Assembly: GCA_947359465.1 (NCBI GenBank)
Contig: OX375872.1
Location: 126,244,337-126,308,336 of the forward strand
DNA length: 64,000 bases
Direction: 5' to 3'
Origin: Metellina segmentata
Taxonomy: Eukaryota > Arthropoda > Arachnida > Araneae > Tetragnathidae
This document shows, piece after piece, positions 53,101 through 64,000 of the stretch. Numbering within the stretch: position 1 is the first letter of the stretch; each line of letters starts with the position of its first letter. The position numbers and the translations under genes are program-made. The notes beneath the pieces were generated by a model. The model searched no databases, was not told where the DNA came from, and worked only from the letters and a program-made list of their open reading frames with translations.

Positions 53101-56100
53101 TGTTCCAAATGCATTTCCATTTGCCCCTTCCACTTACTCCAATTTCCAGCTCCTTCCACTTTGTCTATCTGTACCTTTAGATCAGCTATACTAGCGACTC
53201 GCTCTGCTAGGCCTAACTTAATAAAGTTCGCTTTCCTTTTCAAAAACTGCAGATTTACTTCACTTAGTTTTAAAACGTGATAAGCCCATAACCTGATACG
53301 ATTATCAACAAATCAGGGTCATCAAACAAAACAGGAAAACTCAAGGGCTAAGAGAATAAGAATTTAATATGTAAACAAAATACATATTACACAAAAGAGA
53401 ATAGAATGCATTAGTGAGAAGTTGTAGTTGTAGTTAATACAACAGGTATATAAGTTGAGTTGTAGCTCGTCTTTTTCCAACAACATTGCCAAGTTCATTT
53501 CTTATTACAAGTCACCATAATATTTATAGGTTTCAAGTTGTATTTCAAAAACATATCAGCATGCAGAAACGAAGGTTTTCCTGGATTTTAAAATCATCCA
53601 TGTGTTCCCCAGGTCTTTAATAATAATGTCTAAATTACCATAGTGAAATTTAATCTGAATCTAATGGCATTTCATATTTAAAGAAATCTAAAAAAAAACC
53701 CAGATTGCAGGTATATGAGCTTCTTTCTTCCACGCTATGCTTTCGCTATAAAACGGCCTGATCCATTGCAGTTGTAATTTAAATGACGTGTTTTTTTTTC
53801 CTTGATCAGTTTTTATTGTGTTTTCATTGCCTCTTGCCTAAATATTTATCAGGATGGAAATGTTTTGCTTTTTTCTCATGTTGCATTGCATTTCTGTGTC
53901 TATTTCTTCAATTTGTTGAGATGTATTTGGTATTCACTGATTTATATGAAAGCACTGGATTCAATGTTGACTATTTTAGAAGCAAGCATTTATAAAGGAT
54001 GGCTTAGATTCAAATTAGTTTTGTTGCAGTGTTTGCATCCACTTTTAACATATATATGTCTGGAATTTTGTTGCTTTATTTCTCCTATACATTGAGCAAA
54101 TATATTGTTCATTTGTGCCAGTATGATGCTTTTGAAAACAACTTTAATATAACCTTTCAGATATCCATCTGAGAAAGAAAATTAGTGCTGAGTTGCGTGC
54201 TATGATTACACAAAGTCTTCTATCTAATAAAGAAAATATTGACTTGTGTGTAATAAAAACTGGTTTAATAAAACTTATAAAATCTTCATTGTTGCAATTT
54301 TTAACTTGCATTTTTGAATTAATGTTGAAGTTTCTTTCCTAGTTTCTAAAAATATAAACATGGATGACCCTAAATATTTGTCTCGGAACAGTTCTGTTAT
54401 CGGTTTTTATGGTCAATTGGTGTCATTCTGTAAGACAATCTAATGAGGTTTTATACATGGCATGGAAAAGGATTTTAGCATAATATTCTATACCAACAAC
54501 AACTCATTTAAAAAGGTAATTTGAAAATACATACCAACATATGTGCAATGAATCACAAAGCATGCTGAAAGAACTGGTGCACATTAAGTTTATTGTCATG
54601 GGATATGAATTCCATCCAAGGATCCTAGCTTAGGTGTTGCCTGGTTCAATAGAATGTGGATCTTTCACATGGGAACTGAAACATGGATTGGGTGTGAGAG
54701 AATGGCATGGGAAAATAACTATATATTGAAAAATCAACAACTGATTGAGTTTTATGAAAAGGTAAATTTAAATCTTGAGACAAATTCATCCTCATTAAAG
54801 AAGGGTCAAACAGGTCAGTCGATCAAAGTGACCATCAGAATTTGAGCATTTCTAATGTGAACACAGGAATTCGCCTATACAAATCTTGCCGCAAGCCCCT
54901 TCTGGGTTCGTCAACAAAAACCATATAAATCAGTCCAATAACATATCATCACGAATGAATACTAAATTGAGTTCAAATAGCATAGTCTAATCTCACATGT
55001 CATATAAACATTTAATAGGATCTTGTAACTAGAGAGAAATGAATGAATATCTAACCACAGCACACCAAAAAGTATATTCTAGCATTTCATAAAGATCTGA
55101 GCATCACAAAACATATTCAATACATACTTTCAGTGCCATCATATCTTATAAAAAGGTAGAAATTAGAAGCATTAGTGAATAATCAATGCAAAATCCAAAC
55201 CTTTATATCTTCCAGGAGTACAGGGATATGAATCAGGACGCTTGCTGCTGTGCATGAAAACATTACAGAAATGAATCCTCAAACACAGTTGACAGAAAGC
55301 CCCAACAGGTCAATTTATCAAAGGGACCATTGGGATTTGAGGATTACATCCAATCACTCACAGCAGATATGAATTCAACCAAACTGCAAGAAATTATTGT
55401 TTACTTTCCCCATGGAGATACAAATCCACCCCAAAAGGTTTATAAATGCATTGCTAATTATTGTTTACAGTCCCAAATGGTAGGTAACGACACACAGTCC
55501 CCCATTCTGTCGGTGTAAAAAAAAAAAGTAAAAAACTTGATGATTGGATCCTTGTCTATTAGATTCATGTCAAGCGATGGCATCCCTCTCCATTAGAATC
55601 ATGTTTCCGCGATGCACGTTAAATTTGTTATGGATTTCATATTTCTGGTGCACATTAAATCTGTTGTGGATTCATGCTTCCCAAATCTGGTATAACATAC
55701 AGGTATAGTCATTTCCTGAAAGCCACTCTGGTGCCATCTATAAAAGAAGCAACTGGGATTAGAAATCCCTGTTTTATTTATCCTGTCAGGATTTCTCCCA
55801 AACAATGAAAAGGTGTCATTTAAAAGCTTGAAAACACAATCCAAATAGGAGTTGATGCTCACTTTGTAGAAATCTTGTAACTTGCTGTAAGCTGTATGGG
55901 GATTTTAAACCTAATTGGCATATTTTTGCCTTCAGAAGAGAATACATGTTAAAATTTGTAGGATTTCATTTTCCGGTGCAGGATACAATTCCCTGGATAT
56001 GGATAGCCCCATGAACATGTATTGTATAAGATGTAGATATTATGTGTGGCAAGAAAATGATTGTTTCCCCAACCTATTCTCATGTGGTTTTCAATTTGGG

Positions 56101-56461
56101 ATACAATTCACTGGATAAAATCCCCATGACGTGTGGCATAAAAATGATTTCAGTATATATACTTACAATGCCTTGGCAGAATTCACTGAAACAAGGAATT
56201 GAACAATTAAAAAAAAAATATATATATATATATATATGAATACTTCCCATGGTTATTCAATAGCAGCTTGCAAAAAATTCGGACTACTCGTGTGTAAATA
56301 CCATTACTTCAAGTGTGACCAAGAAACAAACACTTTCTAATCTTATAGCAGAATTCTCGCTGATATGGGAACTGAAACACAATGGATGATGTCAGGTCAT
56401 CCTGAAAGCACACTCGTACAGAGGGGCCTCAAACAGGTCGCAGTCTATCCGAGTGACCATC
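50186..56461 (+). repeat. Array unit 9
   Basis: Very close to unit 8, including the alternative right-end block (near 56065-56260). Private changes are GAGTACAGGGATA near 55216 (others GAGTACGGGGATA) and GGTATAGTCATT near 55702 (others GGTATAATCATT). The (AT)n tract has 9 repeats. Confidence 0.95.
53055..53482 (-). mobile_element. Copia LTR-gag fragment, unit 9 copy
   Basis: No difference from the unit 4 copy was noticed. Confidence 0.75.
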
Positions 56462-59400
56462 AGGATTTGAGAAGATTAAAAAATATCAGAGTATATGCTG
56501 AAAGACGTTCAATCTCCATCCAGTTTCCAAAGGACGATAGCATACATTAAAATGTTTTTGGCTTAATATATTTTATGATCTATTCTCACAAACAGCTGTT
56601 ATGTTTCTCTCCTGCTTGAAAACACAATCTAAATACTTAACTCTACTTAATGAATAACCTATTGATTGTGAAAACAAATAATGGAACAGCCTAGCAAAAC
56701 ATTACACTGAATAATATTAAATACTTGTTGTTACATTTCTAGCATTGAACATGTCTCACTCAATAAACATTCCTCGAAATGGGTCAATGTTTTCAAAGGC
56801 TCCAGATGAAAGAATCTCACCGTTATATTGTATACTCTAACAGGAGTATGGGGATATGAATCAGGATGCTTGCTGATGTGTATATTTCCCCCGTGGCATT
56901 AGAGAAATGAATCTTAGAAACGCAGGCTTTCACACAAACTTGACAAAAAAAACCTAACAGGTCAATCGAGATTTGAGCATTTGTAAATTGACATGAATCA
57001 CTCACAGCAGATATGAATTCAACCAGACACACTGCTGCAGAATAGTTGCTAATTATTGTTTACTTTGAGTCAGTCCCATGGAGAGAGTAAATACAGATGC
57101 CTCAAAAAGTTTTTATAAATGCGTTGCTAATTATTGTTTACAGTCCCCATGGTAGGAAACAACACACATTTGAACTCACACCAATGCGGATCATTTCTTC
57201 ACAGACAGCTGTGTATACATGAAGTGACATAAATAGTTTAAAAGATTCCCATGGAGATACAGATCCAATGAAAGAGTCCCATGGAGATACAAATCCTATG
57301 TAAACAACACACCAGTTGTTTAAATGGTGCTAATTACTGTAGTGACATGGCATTTAAAATTACATTTTATAGTTTTGTACTGCAAATGTAGCTTTCAATT
57401 AACAAGTAATACTTTTCATAAAACTTAATTTAATTAGTTTTAATGTCCTTCAACTATATATAACCAGCAAGTATAGGTCATATTACTCTACAAAATTCTT
57501 GTTACTTAAGAATTTTGTACAGTAGTATGCCCTATACCTGCTGATCATATATATATATATATATTTGATACAGTATTTGTAAATGTGAATGCAGCACCAT
57601 CTCATAGCAAGCCCCATGAATGACTTGTATGTGTGTGAACAGTTACAAATACATAATCTTTTGTAGGTGCAGTCTATCCCATCAGGATTTGAGAAGTTAA
57701 TCGAAACAGGGTTTGTGCATGGTAGGAATTTACAACACAGACATGCACGTTCAATCTGGGACAGTGTTTGTAAATGTGAATGCAGCTCACTTGTGAACAG
57801 TTACAATCGGTATGTAAATCTGCCATGACATTGAATTTAAAAAAAAGTATTTTCTTCCTATTGCCACATGTGTCGAGATCAATCCAGCCAAAAATAACAA
57901 CCAGTGTCAAATAAATTACCAGCAACCTAAAATGTTTTTTTTACTTGAAATGAAATATCAACCAGTTTTAGTTTCCAATCCAAAAAAAGTAAATTAGCAA
58001 GCCAGAATTCACAACAGTTGCGTTTATCAACAAAAAAGCACCGTTTTGCTTCAAATGTAAACAATACTTGGGAAAATGAAACCCTGATCCAATACAGATT
58101 TAACATGCACATGAATTTAGAAAAATGAAACAATGACTACAGATTTAACGTGCACCAGATTTAAACAATGAAACCATGACAGTTGTAAAGGCACAACCAA
58201 TTGATTTGTACACTAGATTTGGGAAAATGAAACCCTGATCCTTTTCAAGAATCTAAACACAGTAACACCAAAAATGTTTGTCTGAAACCTTTTCCTAAAA
58301 AAAACTTTTCTGAAACCTTTTACTAAAAATACAGGAGACAGGTGCATGTTAAATCTGTTGTCTTGGATCAGGATTTCATTTTCCTAAAATTAAGGAGAAA
58401 GCTGCATGTTAAATCTGTTGTCTTGAGGTTATTCAATGGGATGTGGATAGTTCTCATGGGAACTGAAACCTCGTTGGGTGTATGTTACACGAGTTTTATA
58501 CATGGCATGGAAAAGGGTTCTAGCAAGATATTCTATAGCAACCACAACTCATTTAAAAAGGTAACTAAAAATACATACCAACTTAGTTCAATGAATCACA
58601 AAGCATGCTCAAAGAACAGGTGCACATTAAATTTATTGTCATGGGATATGAATTCCATCCAAGGATCCTAGCTCAGGTGTTGTATGGATCTTTCATATGA
58701 GAACTGAAACATGGATTGGGTTTGAGAGAATAGCATGGGAAAATAAGTTGATACTGAAAAAAACAACCACTGATTGAGAACCAGATAAATCAGTCCAATA
58801 ACACATCACAACGAATGAATACTAAATTGAGTTCAATGAGCATAATCAAATCTCACATGTCAAACATTTAATCGGATCTTGTAACTAGAGAGAAATGAAT
58901 GAATATCTCACCACTGCACACCAAAAAGTATATTCTAGCATGTCATAAAGATCGGAGCATCACAAAACAAATACAATAGATACTTTCAGGGCCATCAAAT
59001 CTTATAAATAGGTATAAATGAGAAGCATTTGTGAATAATCAATGCAAAATCCATACCTTTATATCTTCCAGGAGTACGGGGATATGAATCAGGATGCTTG
59101 CTGCTGTGCATGAAAACATTACAAAAATGAATCACTCAAACACAGACTACACACAGTTGACAGAAAGCCCCAACAGGTCAATTTATCAATGGGACCATTG
59201 GGATTTGAGCATTTCATCCAATCACTCACAGCACATATGAATTCAACCAAACTGCAGGAAATTATTGTTTACTTTCCCCATGGAGATACAAATCCATCCC
59301 AAAAGTTTTATAAATGTGTTGGTAGGTAACAACCGGACACATACGACTTCCATCAACAATAGATGGGAGATCATATTGTTCCAAATGCATTTCCATTTGC

Positions 59401-62400
59401 CCCTTCCACTTACTCCAATTTCCAGCTCCTTCCACTTTGTCTATCTGTACCTTTAGATCAGCTATACTAGCGACTCGCTCTGCTAGGCCTAACTTAATAA
59501 AGTTCGCTTTCCTTTTCAAAAACTGCAGATTTACTTCACTTAGTTTTAAAACGTGATAAGCCCATAACCTGATACGATTATCAACAAATCAGGGTCATCA
59601 AACAAAACAGGAAAACTCAAGGGCTAAGAGAATAAGAATTTAATATGTAAACAAAATACATATTACACAAAAGAGAATAGAATGCATTAGTGAGAAGTTG
59701 TAGTTGTAGTTAATACAACAGGTATATAAGTTGAGTTGTAGCTCGTCTTTTTCCAACAACATTGCCAAGTTCATTTCTTATTACAAGTCACCATAATATT
59801 TATAGGTTTCAAGTTGTATTTCAAAAACATATCAGCATGCAGAAACGAAGGTTTTCCTGGATTTTAAAATCATCCATGTGTTCCCCAGGTCTTTAATAAT
59901 AATGTCTAAATTACCATAGTGAAATTTAATCTGAATCTAATGGCATTTCATATTTAAAGAAATCTAAAAAAAAACCCAGATTGCAGGTATATGAGCTTCT
60001 TTCTTCCACGCTATGCTTTCGCTATAAAACGGCCTGATCCATTGCAGTTGTAATTTAAATGACGTGTTTTTTTTTCCTTGATCAGTTTTTATTGTGTTTT
60101 CATTGCCTCTTGCCTAAATATTTATCAGGATGGAAATGTTTTGCTTTTTTCTCATGTTGCATTGCATTTCTGTGTCTATTTCTTCAATTTGTTGAGATGT
60201 ATTTGGTATTCACTGATTTATATGAAAGCACTGGATTCAATGTTGACTATTTTAGAAGCAAGCATTTATAAAGGATGGCTTAGATTCAAATTAGTTTTGT
60301 TGCAGTGTTTGCATCCACTTTTAACATATATATGTCTGGAATTTTGTTGCTTTATTTCTCCTATACATTGAGCAAATATATTGTTCATTTGTGCCAGTAT
60401 GATGCTTTTGAAAACAACTTTAATATAACCTTTCAGATATCCATCTGAGAAAGAAAATTAGTGCTGAGTTGCGTGCTATGATTACACAAAGTCTTCTATC
60501 TAATAAAGAAAATATTGACTTGTGTGTAATAAAAACTGGTTTAATAAAACTTATAAAATCTTCATTGTTGCAATTTTTAACTTGCATTTTTGAATTAATG
60601 TTGAAGTTTCTTTCCTAGTTTCTAAAAATATAAACATGGATGACCCTAAATATTTGTCTCGGAACAGTTCTGTTATCGGTTTTTATGGTCAATTGGTGTC
60701 ATTCTGTAAGACAATCTAATGAGGTTTTATACATGGCATGGAAAAGGATTTTAGCATAATATTCTATACCAACAACAACTCATTTAAAAAGGTAATTTGA
60801 AAATACATACCAACATATGTGCAATGAATCACAAAGCATGCTGAAAGAACTGGTGCACATTAAGTTTATTGTCATGGGATATGAATTCCATCCAAGGATC
60901 CTAGCTTAGGTGTTGCCTGGTTCAATAGAATGTGGATCTTTCACATGGGAACTGAAACATGGATTGGGTGTGAGAGAATGGCATGGGAAAATAACTATAT
61001 ATTGAAAAATCAACAACTGATTGAGTTTTATGAAAAGGTAAATTTAAATCTTGAGACAAATTCATCCTCATTAAAGAAGGGTCAAACAGGTCAGTCGATC
61101 AAAGTGACCATCAGAATTTGAGCATTTCTAATGTGAACACAGGAATTCGCCTATACAAATCTTGCCGCAAGCCCCTTCTGGGTTCGTCAACAAAAACCAT
61201 ATAAATCAGTCCAATAACATATCATCACGAATGAATACTAAATTGAGTTCAAATAGCATAGTCTAATCTCACATGTCATATAAACATTTAATAGGATCTT
61301 GTAACTAGAGAGAAATGAATGAATATCTAACCACAGCACACCAAAAAGTATATTCTAGCATTTCATAAAGATCTGAGCATCACAAAACATATTCAATACA
61401 TACTTTCAGTGCCATCATATCTTATAAAAAGGTAGAAATTAGAAGCATTAGTGAATAATCAATGCAAAATCCAAACCTTTATATCTTCCAGGAGTACGGG
61501 GATATGAATCAGGACGCTTGCTGCTGTGCATGAAAACATTACAGAAATGAATCCTCAAACACAGTTGACAGAAAGCCCCAACAGGTCAATTTATCAAAGG
61601 GACCATTGGGATTTGAGGATTACATCCAATCACTCACAGCAGATATGAATTCAACCAAACTGCAAGAAATTATTGTTTACTTTCCCCATGGAGATACAAA
61701 TCCACCCCAAAAGGTTTATAAATGCATTGCTAATTATTGTTTACAGTCCCAAATGGTAGGTAACGACACACAGTCCCCCATTCTGTCGGTGTAAAAAAAA
61801 AAAGTAAAAAACTTGATGATTGGATCCTTGTCTATTAGATTCATGTCAAGCGATGGCATCCCTCTCCATTAGAATCATGTTTCCGCGATGCACGTTAAAT
61901 TTGTTATGGATTTCATATTTCTGGTGCACATTAAATCTGTTGTGGATTCATGCTTCCCAAATCTGGTATAACATACAGGTATAATCATTTCCTGAAAGCC
62001 ACTCTGGTGCCATCTATAAAAGAAGCAACTGGGATTAGAAATCCCTGTTTTATTTATCCTGTCAGGATTTCTCCCAAACAATGAAAAGGTGTCATTTAAA
62101 AGCTTGAAAACACAATCCAAATAGGAGTTGATGCTCACTTTGTAGAAATCTTGTAACTTGCTGTAAGCTGTATGGGGATTTTAAACCTAATTGGCATATT
62201 TTTGCCTTCAGAAGAGAATACATGTTAAAATTTGTAGGATTTCATATTCCGGTGCAGGATACAATTCCCTGGATATGGATAGCCCCATGAACATGTATTG
62301 TATAAGATGTAGATATTATGTGTGGCAAGAAAATGATTGTTTCCCCAACCTATTCTCATGTGGTTTTCAATTTGGGATACAATTCACTGGATAAAATCCC

Positions 62401-62736
62401 CATGACGTGTGGCATAAAAATGATTTCAGTATATATACTTACAATGCCTTGGCAGAATTCACTGAAACAAGGAATTGAACAATTAAAAATATATATATAT
62501 AAATATATGAATATTTCCCATGGTATGAATAATTCAATAGCAGCTTGCAAAAAATTCGGACTACTCGTGTGTAAATACCATTACTTCAAGTGTGACCAAG
62601 AAACAAACTTTCTAATCTTATAGCAGAATTCTCGCTGATATGGGAACTGAAACACAATGGATGATGTCAGGTCATCCTGAAAGCACACTCGTACAGAGGG
62701 GCCTCAAACAGGTCGCAGTCTATCCGAGTGACCATC
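56462..62736 (+). repeat. Array unit 10 (mosaic right end)
   Basis: It matches units 8-9 through the middle and still has TTTCCCCAACC near 62340. About 150 bp further on it carries the common form of the (TA)n site (near 62485) and the common GGTATGAATAATTC (near 62521). The allele family therefore changes between about 62345 and 62515. Private changes are TTCATATTCCGG near 62240 and a 2-bp deletion giving AACAAACTTTC near 62605. The (AT)n tract has 9 repeats. Confidence 0.95.
59331..59758 (-). mobile_element. Copia LTR-gag fragment, unit 10 copy
   Basis: No difference from the unit 4 copy was noticed. Unit 11 is cut off by the window end before this position. Confidence 0.75.
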
Positions 62737-64000
62737 AGGATTTGAGAAGATTAAAAAATATCAGAGTATATGCTGAAAGACGTTCAATCTCCATCCAGTT
62801 TCCAAAGGACGATAGCATACATTAAAATGTTTTTGGCTTAATATATTTTATGATCTATTCTCACAAACAGCTGTTATTTTTCTCTCCTGCTTGAAAACAC
62901 AATCTAAATACTTAACTCTACTTAATGAATAACCTATTGATTGTGAAAACAAATAATGGAACAGCCTAGCAAAACATTACACTGAATAATATTAAATACT
63001 TGTTGTTACATTTCTAGCATTGAACAAGTCTCACTCAATAAACATTCCTCGAAATGGGTCAATGTTTTCAAAGGCTCCAGATGAAAGAATCTCACACATT
63101 GATTTGTACACTAGATTTGGGAAAATGAAACCCTGATCCTTTTCAAGAATCTAAACACAGTAACACCAAAAATGTTTGTCTGAAACCTTTTCCTAAAAAA
63201 AACTTTTCTGAAACCTTTTACTAAAAATACAGGAGACAGGTGCATGTTAAATCTGTTGTCTTGGATCAGGATTTCATTTTCCTAAAATTAAGGAGAAAGC
63301 TGCATGTTAAATCTGTTGTCTTGAGGTTATTCAATGGGATGTGGATAGTTCTCATGGGAACTGAAACCTGGTTGGGTGTATGTTACACGAGTTTTATACA
63401 TGGCATGGAAAAGGGTTCTAGCAAGATATTCTATAGCAACCACAACTCATTTAAAAAGGTAACTAAAAATACATACCAACTTAGTGCAATGAATCACAAA
63501 GCATGCTCAAAGAACAGGTGCACATTCAATTTATTGTCATGGGATATGAATTCCATCCAAGGATCCTAGCTCAGGTGTTGTATGGATCTTTCATATGAGA
63601 ACTGAAACATGGATTGGGTTTGAGAGAATAGCATGGGAAAATAAGTTGATACTGAAAAAAACAACCACTGATTGAGAACCAGATAAATCAGTCCAATAAC
63701 ACATCACAACGAATGAATACTAAATTGAGTTCAATGAGCATAATCAAATCTCACATGTCAAATAAACATTTAATCGGATCTTGTAACTAGAGAGAAATGA
63801 ATGAATATCTCACCACTGCACACCAAAAAGTATATTCTAGCATGTCATAAAGATCGGAGCATCACAAAACAAATACGATAGATACTTTCAGGGCCATCAA
63901 ATCTTATAAATAGGTATAAATGAGAAGCATTAGTGAATAATCAATGCAAAATCCATACCTTTATATCTTCCAGGAGTACGGGTATATGAATCAGGATGCT
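62737..64000 (+). repeat. Array unit 11, partial, with 1.38-kb internal deletion
   Basis: Collinear with the other units to 63095, then jumps to sequence equivalent to unit 10 position 58200, losing 1379 bp (unit 10 positions 56821-58199) with two extra bases (AC) at the join. The deletion removes module C, the hairpin, the (AT)n tract and the left inverted-repeat arm. The rest carries several private changes: TGTTATTTTTC near 62873, GAACAAGTCTC near 63023, CTTAGTGCAATG near 63482, CAAATAAACATT near 63760, AATACGATAG near 63875, AGCATTAGTG near 63928 and GGGTATATG near 63980. It shares CCTGGTTGGG with unit 1. The window ends inside this unit's module A. Confidence 0.95.
63091..63100. other. 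Deletion junction in unit 11
   Basis: CTCAC (63091-63095, matching unit 10 up to 56820) is followed by AC and then ATTGATTTGTACACT (matching unit 10 from 58200). There is no long homology at the join: two filler bases and at most a CAC/ACA micro-overlap. This points to end joining rather than recombination between repeats. Confidence 0.85.

Larger units (their letters stand above)
1..64000 (+). repeat. Macrosatellite-like tandem array, ~6.27-kb unit, 10 full + 1 partial copies
   Basis: The same sequence recurs head to tail across the whole window, with starts at 1, 6269, 12542, 18806, 25083, 31362, 37641, 43912, 50186, 56462 and 62737, giving spacings of 6268, 6273, 6264, 6277, 6279, 6279, 6271, 6274, 6276 and 6275. 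No copy is inverted and no foreign sequence lies between copies. I recognise no rRNA, tRNA, histone or snRNA gene in the unit, so this is not one of the usual tandem gene families. The unit is far longer than classical satellite monomers and fits the loose term macrosatellite. Both ends of the window lie inside the array. The copies differ by scattered substitutions and small indels, which argues against a simple assembly duplication, but copy number and order depend on assembly quality. Confidence 0.97.

Noticed and set aside
1..64000. Tandem rDNA, 5S or histone gene cluster
   Set aside because: Unit length would allow it, but I recognise no rRNA-like, histone-like or snRNA-like sequence in the unit on either strand.
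1..64000. CRISPR array or bacterial defence locus
   Set aside because: No 25-40-bp repeats with regular unique spacers, no cas-like frames, and the sequence is eukaryotic in character.
1..64000. Centromeric satellite with CENP-B boxes
   Set aside because: I found no match to the CENP-B box pattern. Only CCTCGTTGGG recalls part of it, and that lies in one place per unit and varies in units 1 and 11.
1..64000. tRNA or telomeric repeats
   Set aside because: No tRNA-like B-box or cloverleaf and no TTAGG/TTAGGG-type tandem runs were seen. The only tRNA link is the primer binding site, which is complementary to a tRNA.

Overview
The window is a single head-to-tail tandem array of a long repeat unit of about 6.27 kb. 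It holds ten full units and one partial unit, and no intact gene. Taking the sequence that starts at base 1 as the phase, units begin at 1, 6269, 12542, 18806, 25083, 31362, 37641, 43912, 50186, 56462 and 62737. Unit lengths are 6264-6279 bp. By eye the units differ at only a handful of sites each, and much of the length difference comes from microsatellites and indels of a few bases. Both window edges fall inside the array, so its full size is not visible.

The organism is a eukaryote. The DNA is A+T-rich, there are no operons or Shine-Dalgarno-led genes, there is a 3' splice-site-like sequence, and each unit carries a piece of a Ty1/copia LTR retrotransposon. That piece has a copia-type primer binding site matching the anticodon arm of initiator tRNA-Met, followed by a Gag N-terminus with a W-x-x-W-K core. 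The combination mildly favours an invertebrate animal, but plants and others are not excluded.

Layout of one unit (first-unit coordinates): 1-380, A+T-rich sequence without recognised content; 381-705, module C; 706-1000, short CCATGG-containing tandem copies and A+T-rich sequence; 1004-1082, a 36-bp-stem hairpin, followed by an (AT)n tract; 1103-1319, a short direct duplication; 1320-2025, copies of a 17-bp motif in both orientations; 2026-2863, module A; 2864-3291, the copia gag/PBS/LTR fragment on the minus strand; 3292-4253, a block not repeated elsewhere in the unit, containing an exon-like open frame behind a splice-acceptor-like site; 4254-5294, module B, a diverged duplicate of A with about 200 bp extra; 5295-6268, short degenerate direct repeats, a poly-A tract and a length-variable (TA)n site. 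Modules A, B and C are related, so the unit is a higher-order repeat built from older diverged modules, with a retroelement fragment and an exon-like block between A and B.

No set of genes works together here. The open frames (61-109 codons) recur because the DNA recurs. The variants I checked in the clearest ones change amino acids, and several frames are translations of the noncoding motifs. The information lies in the array's structure: neighbouring units share variants (2-3, 5-6, 8-9-10), allele blocks switch inside units, and the last unit is the most diverged and has lost 1.38 kb. This fits unequal exchange and gene conversion, with an array edge possibly close to the right end.
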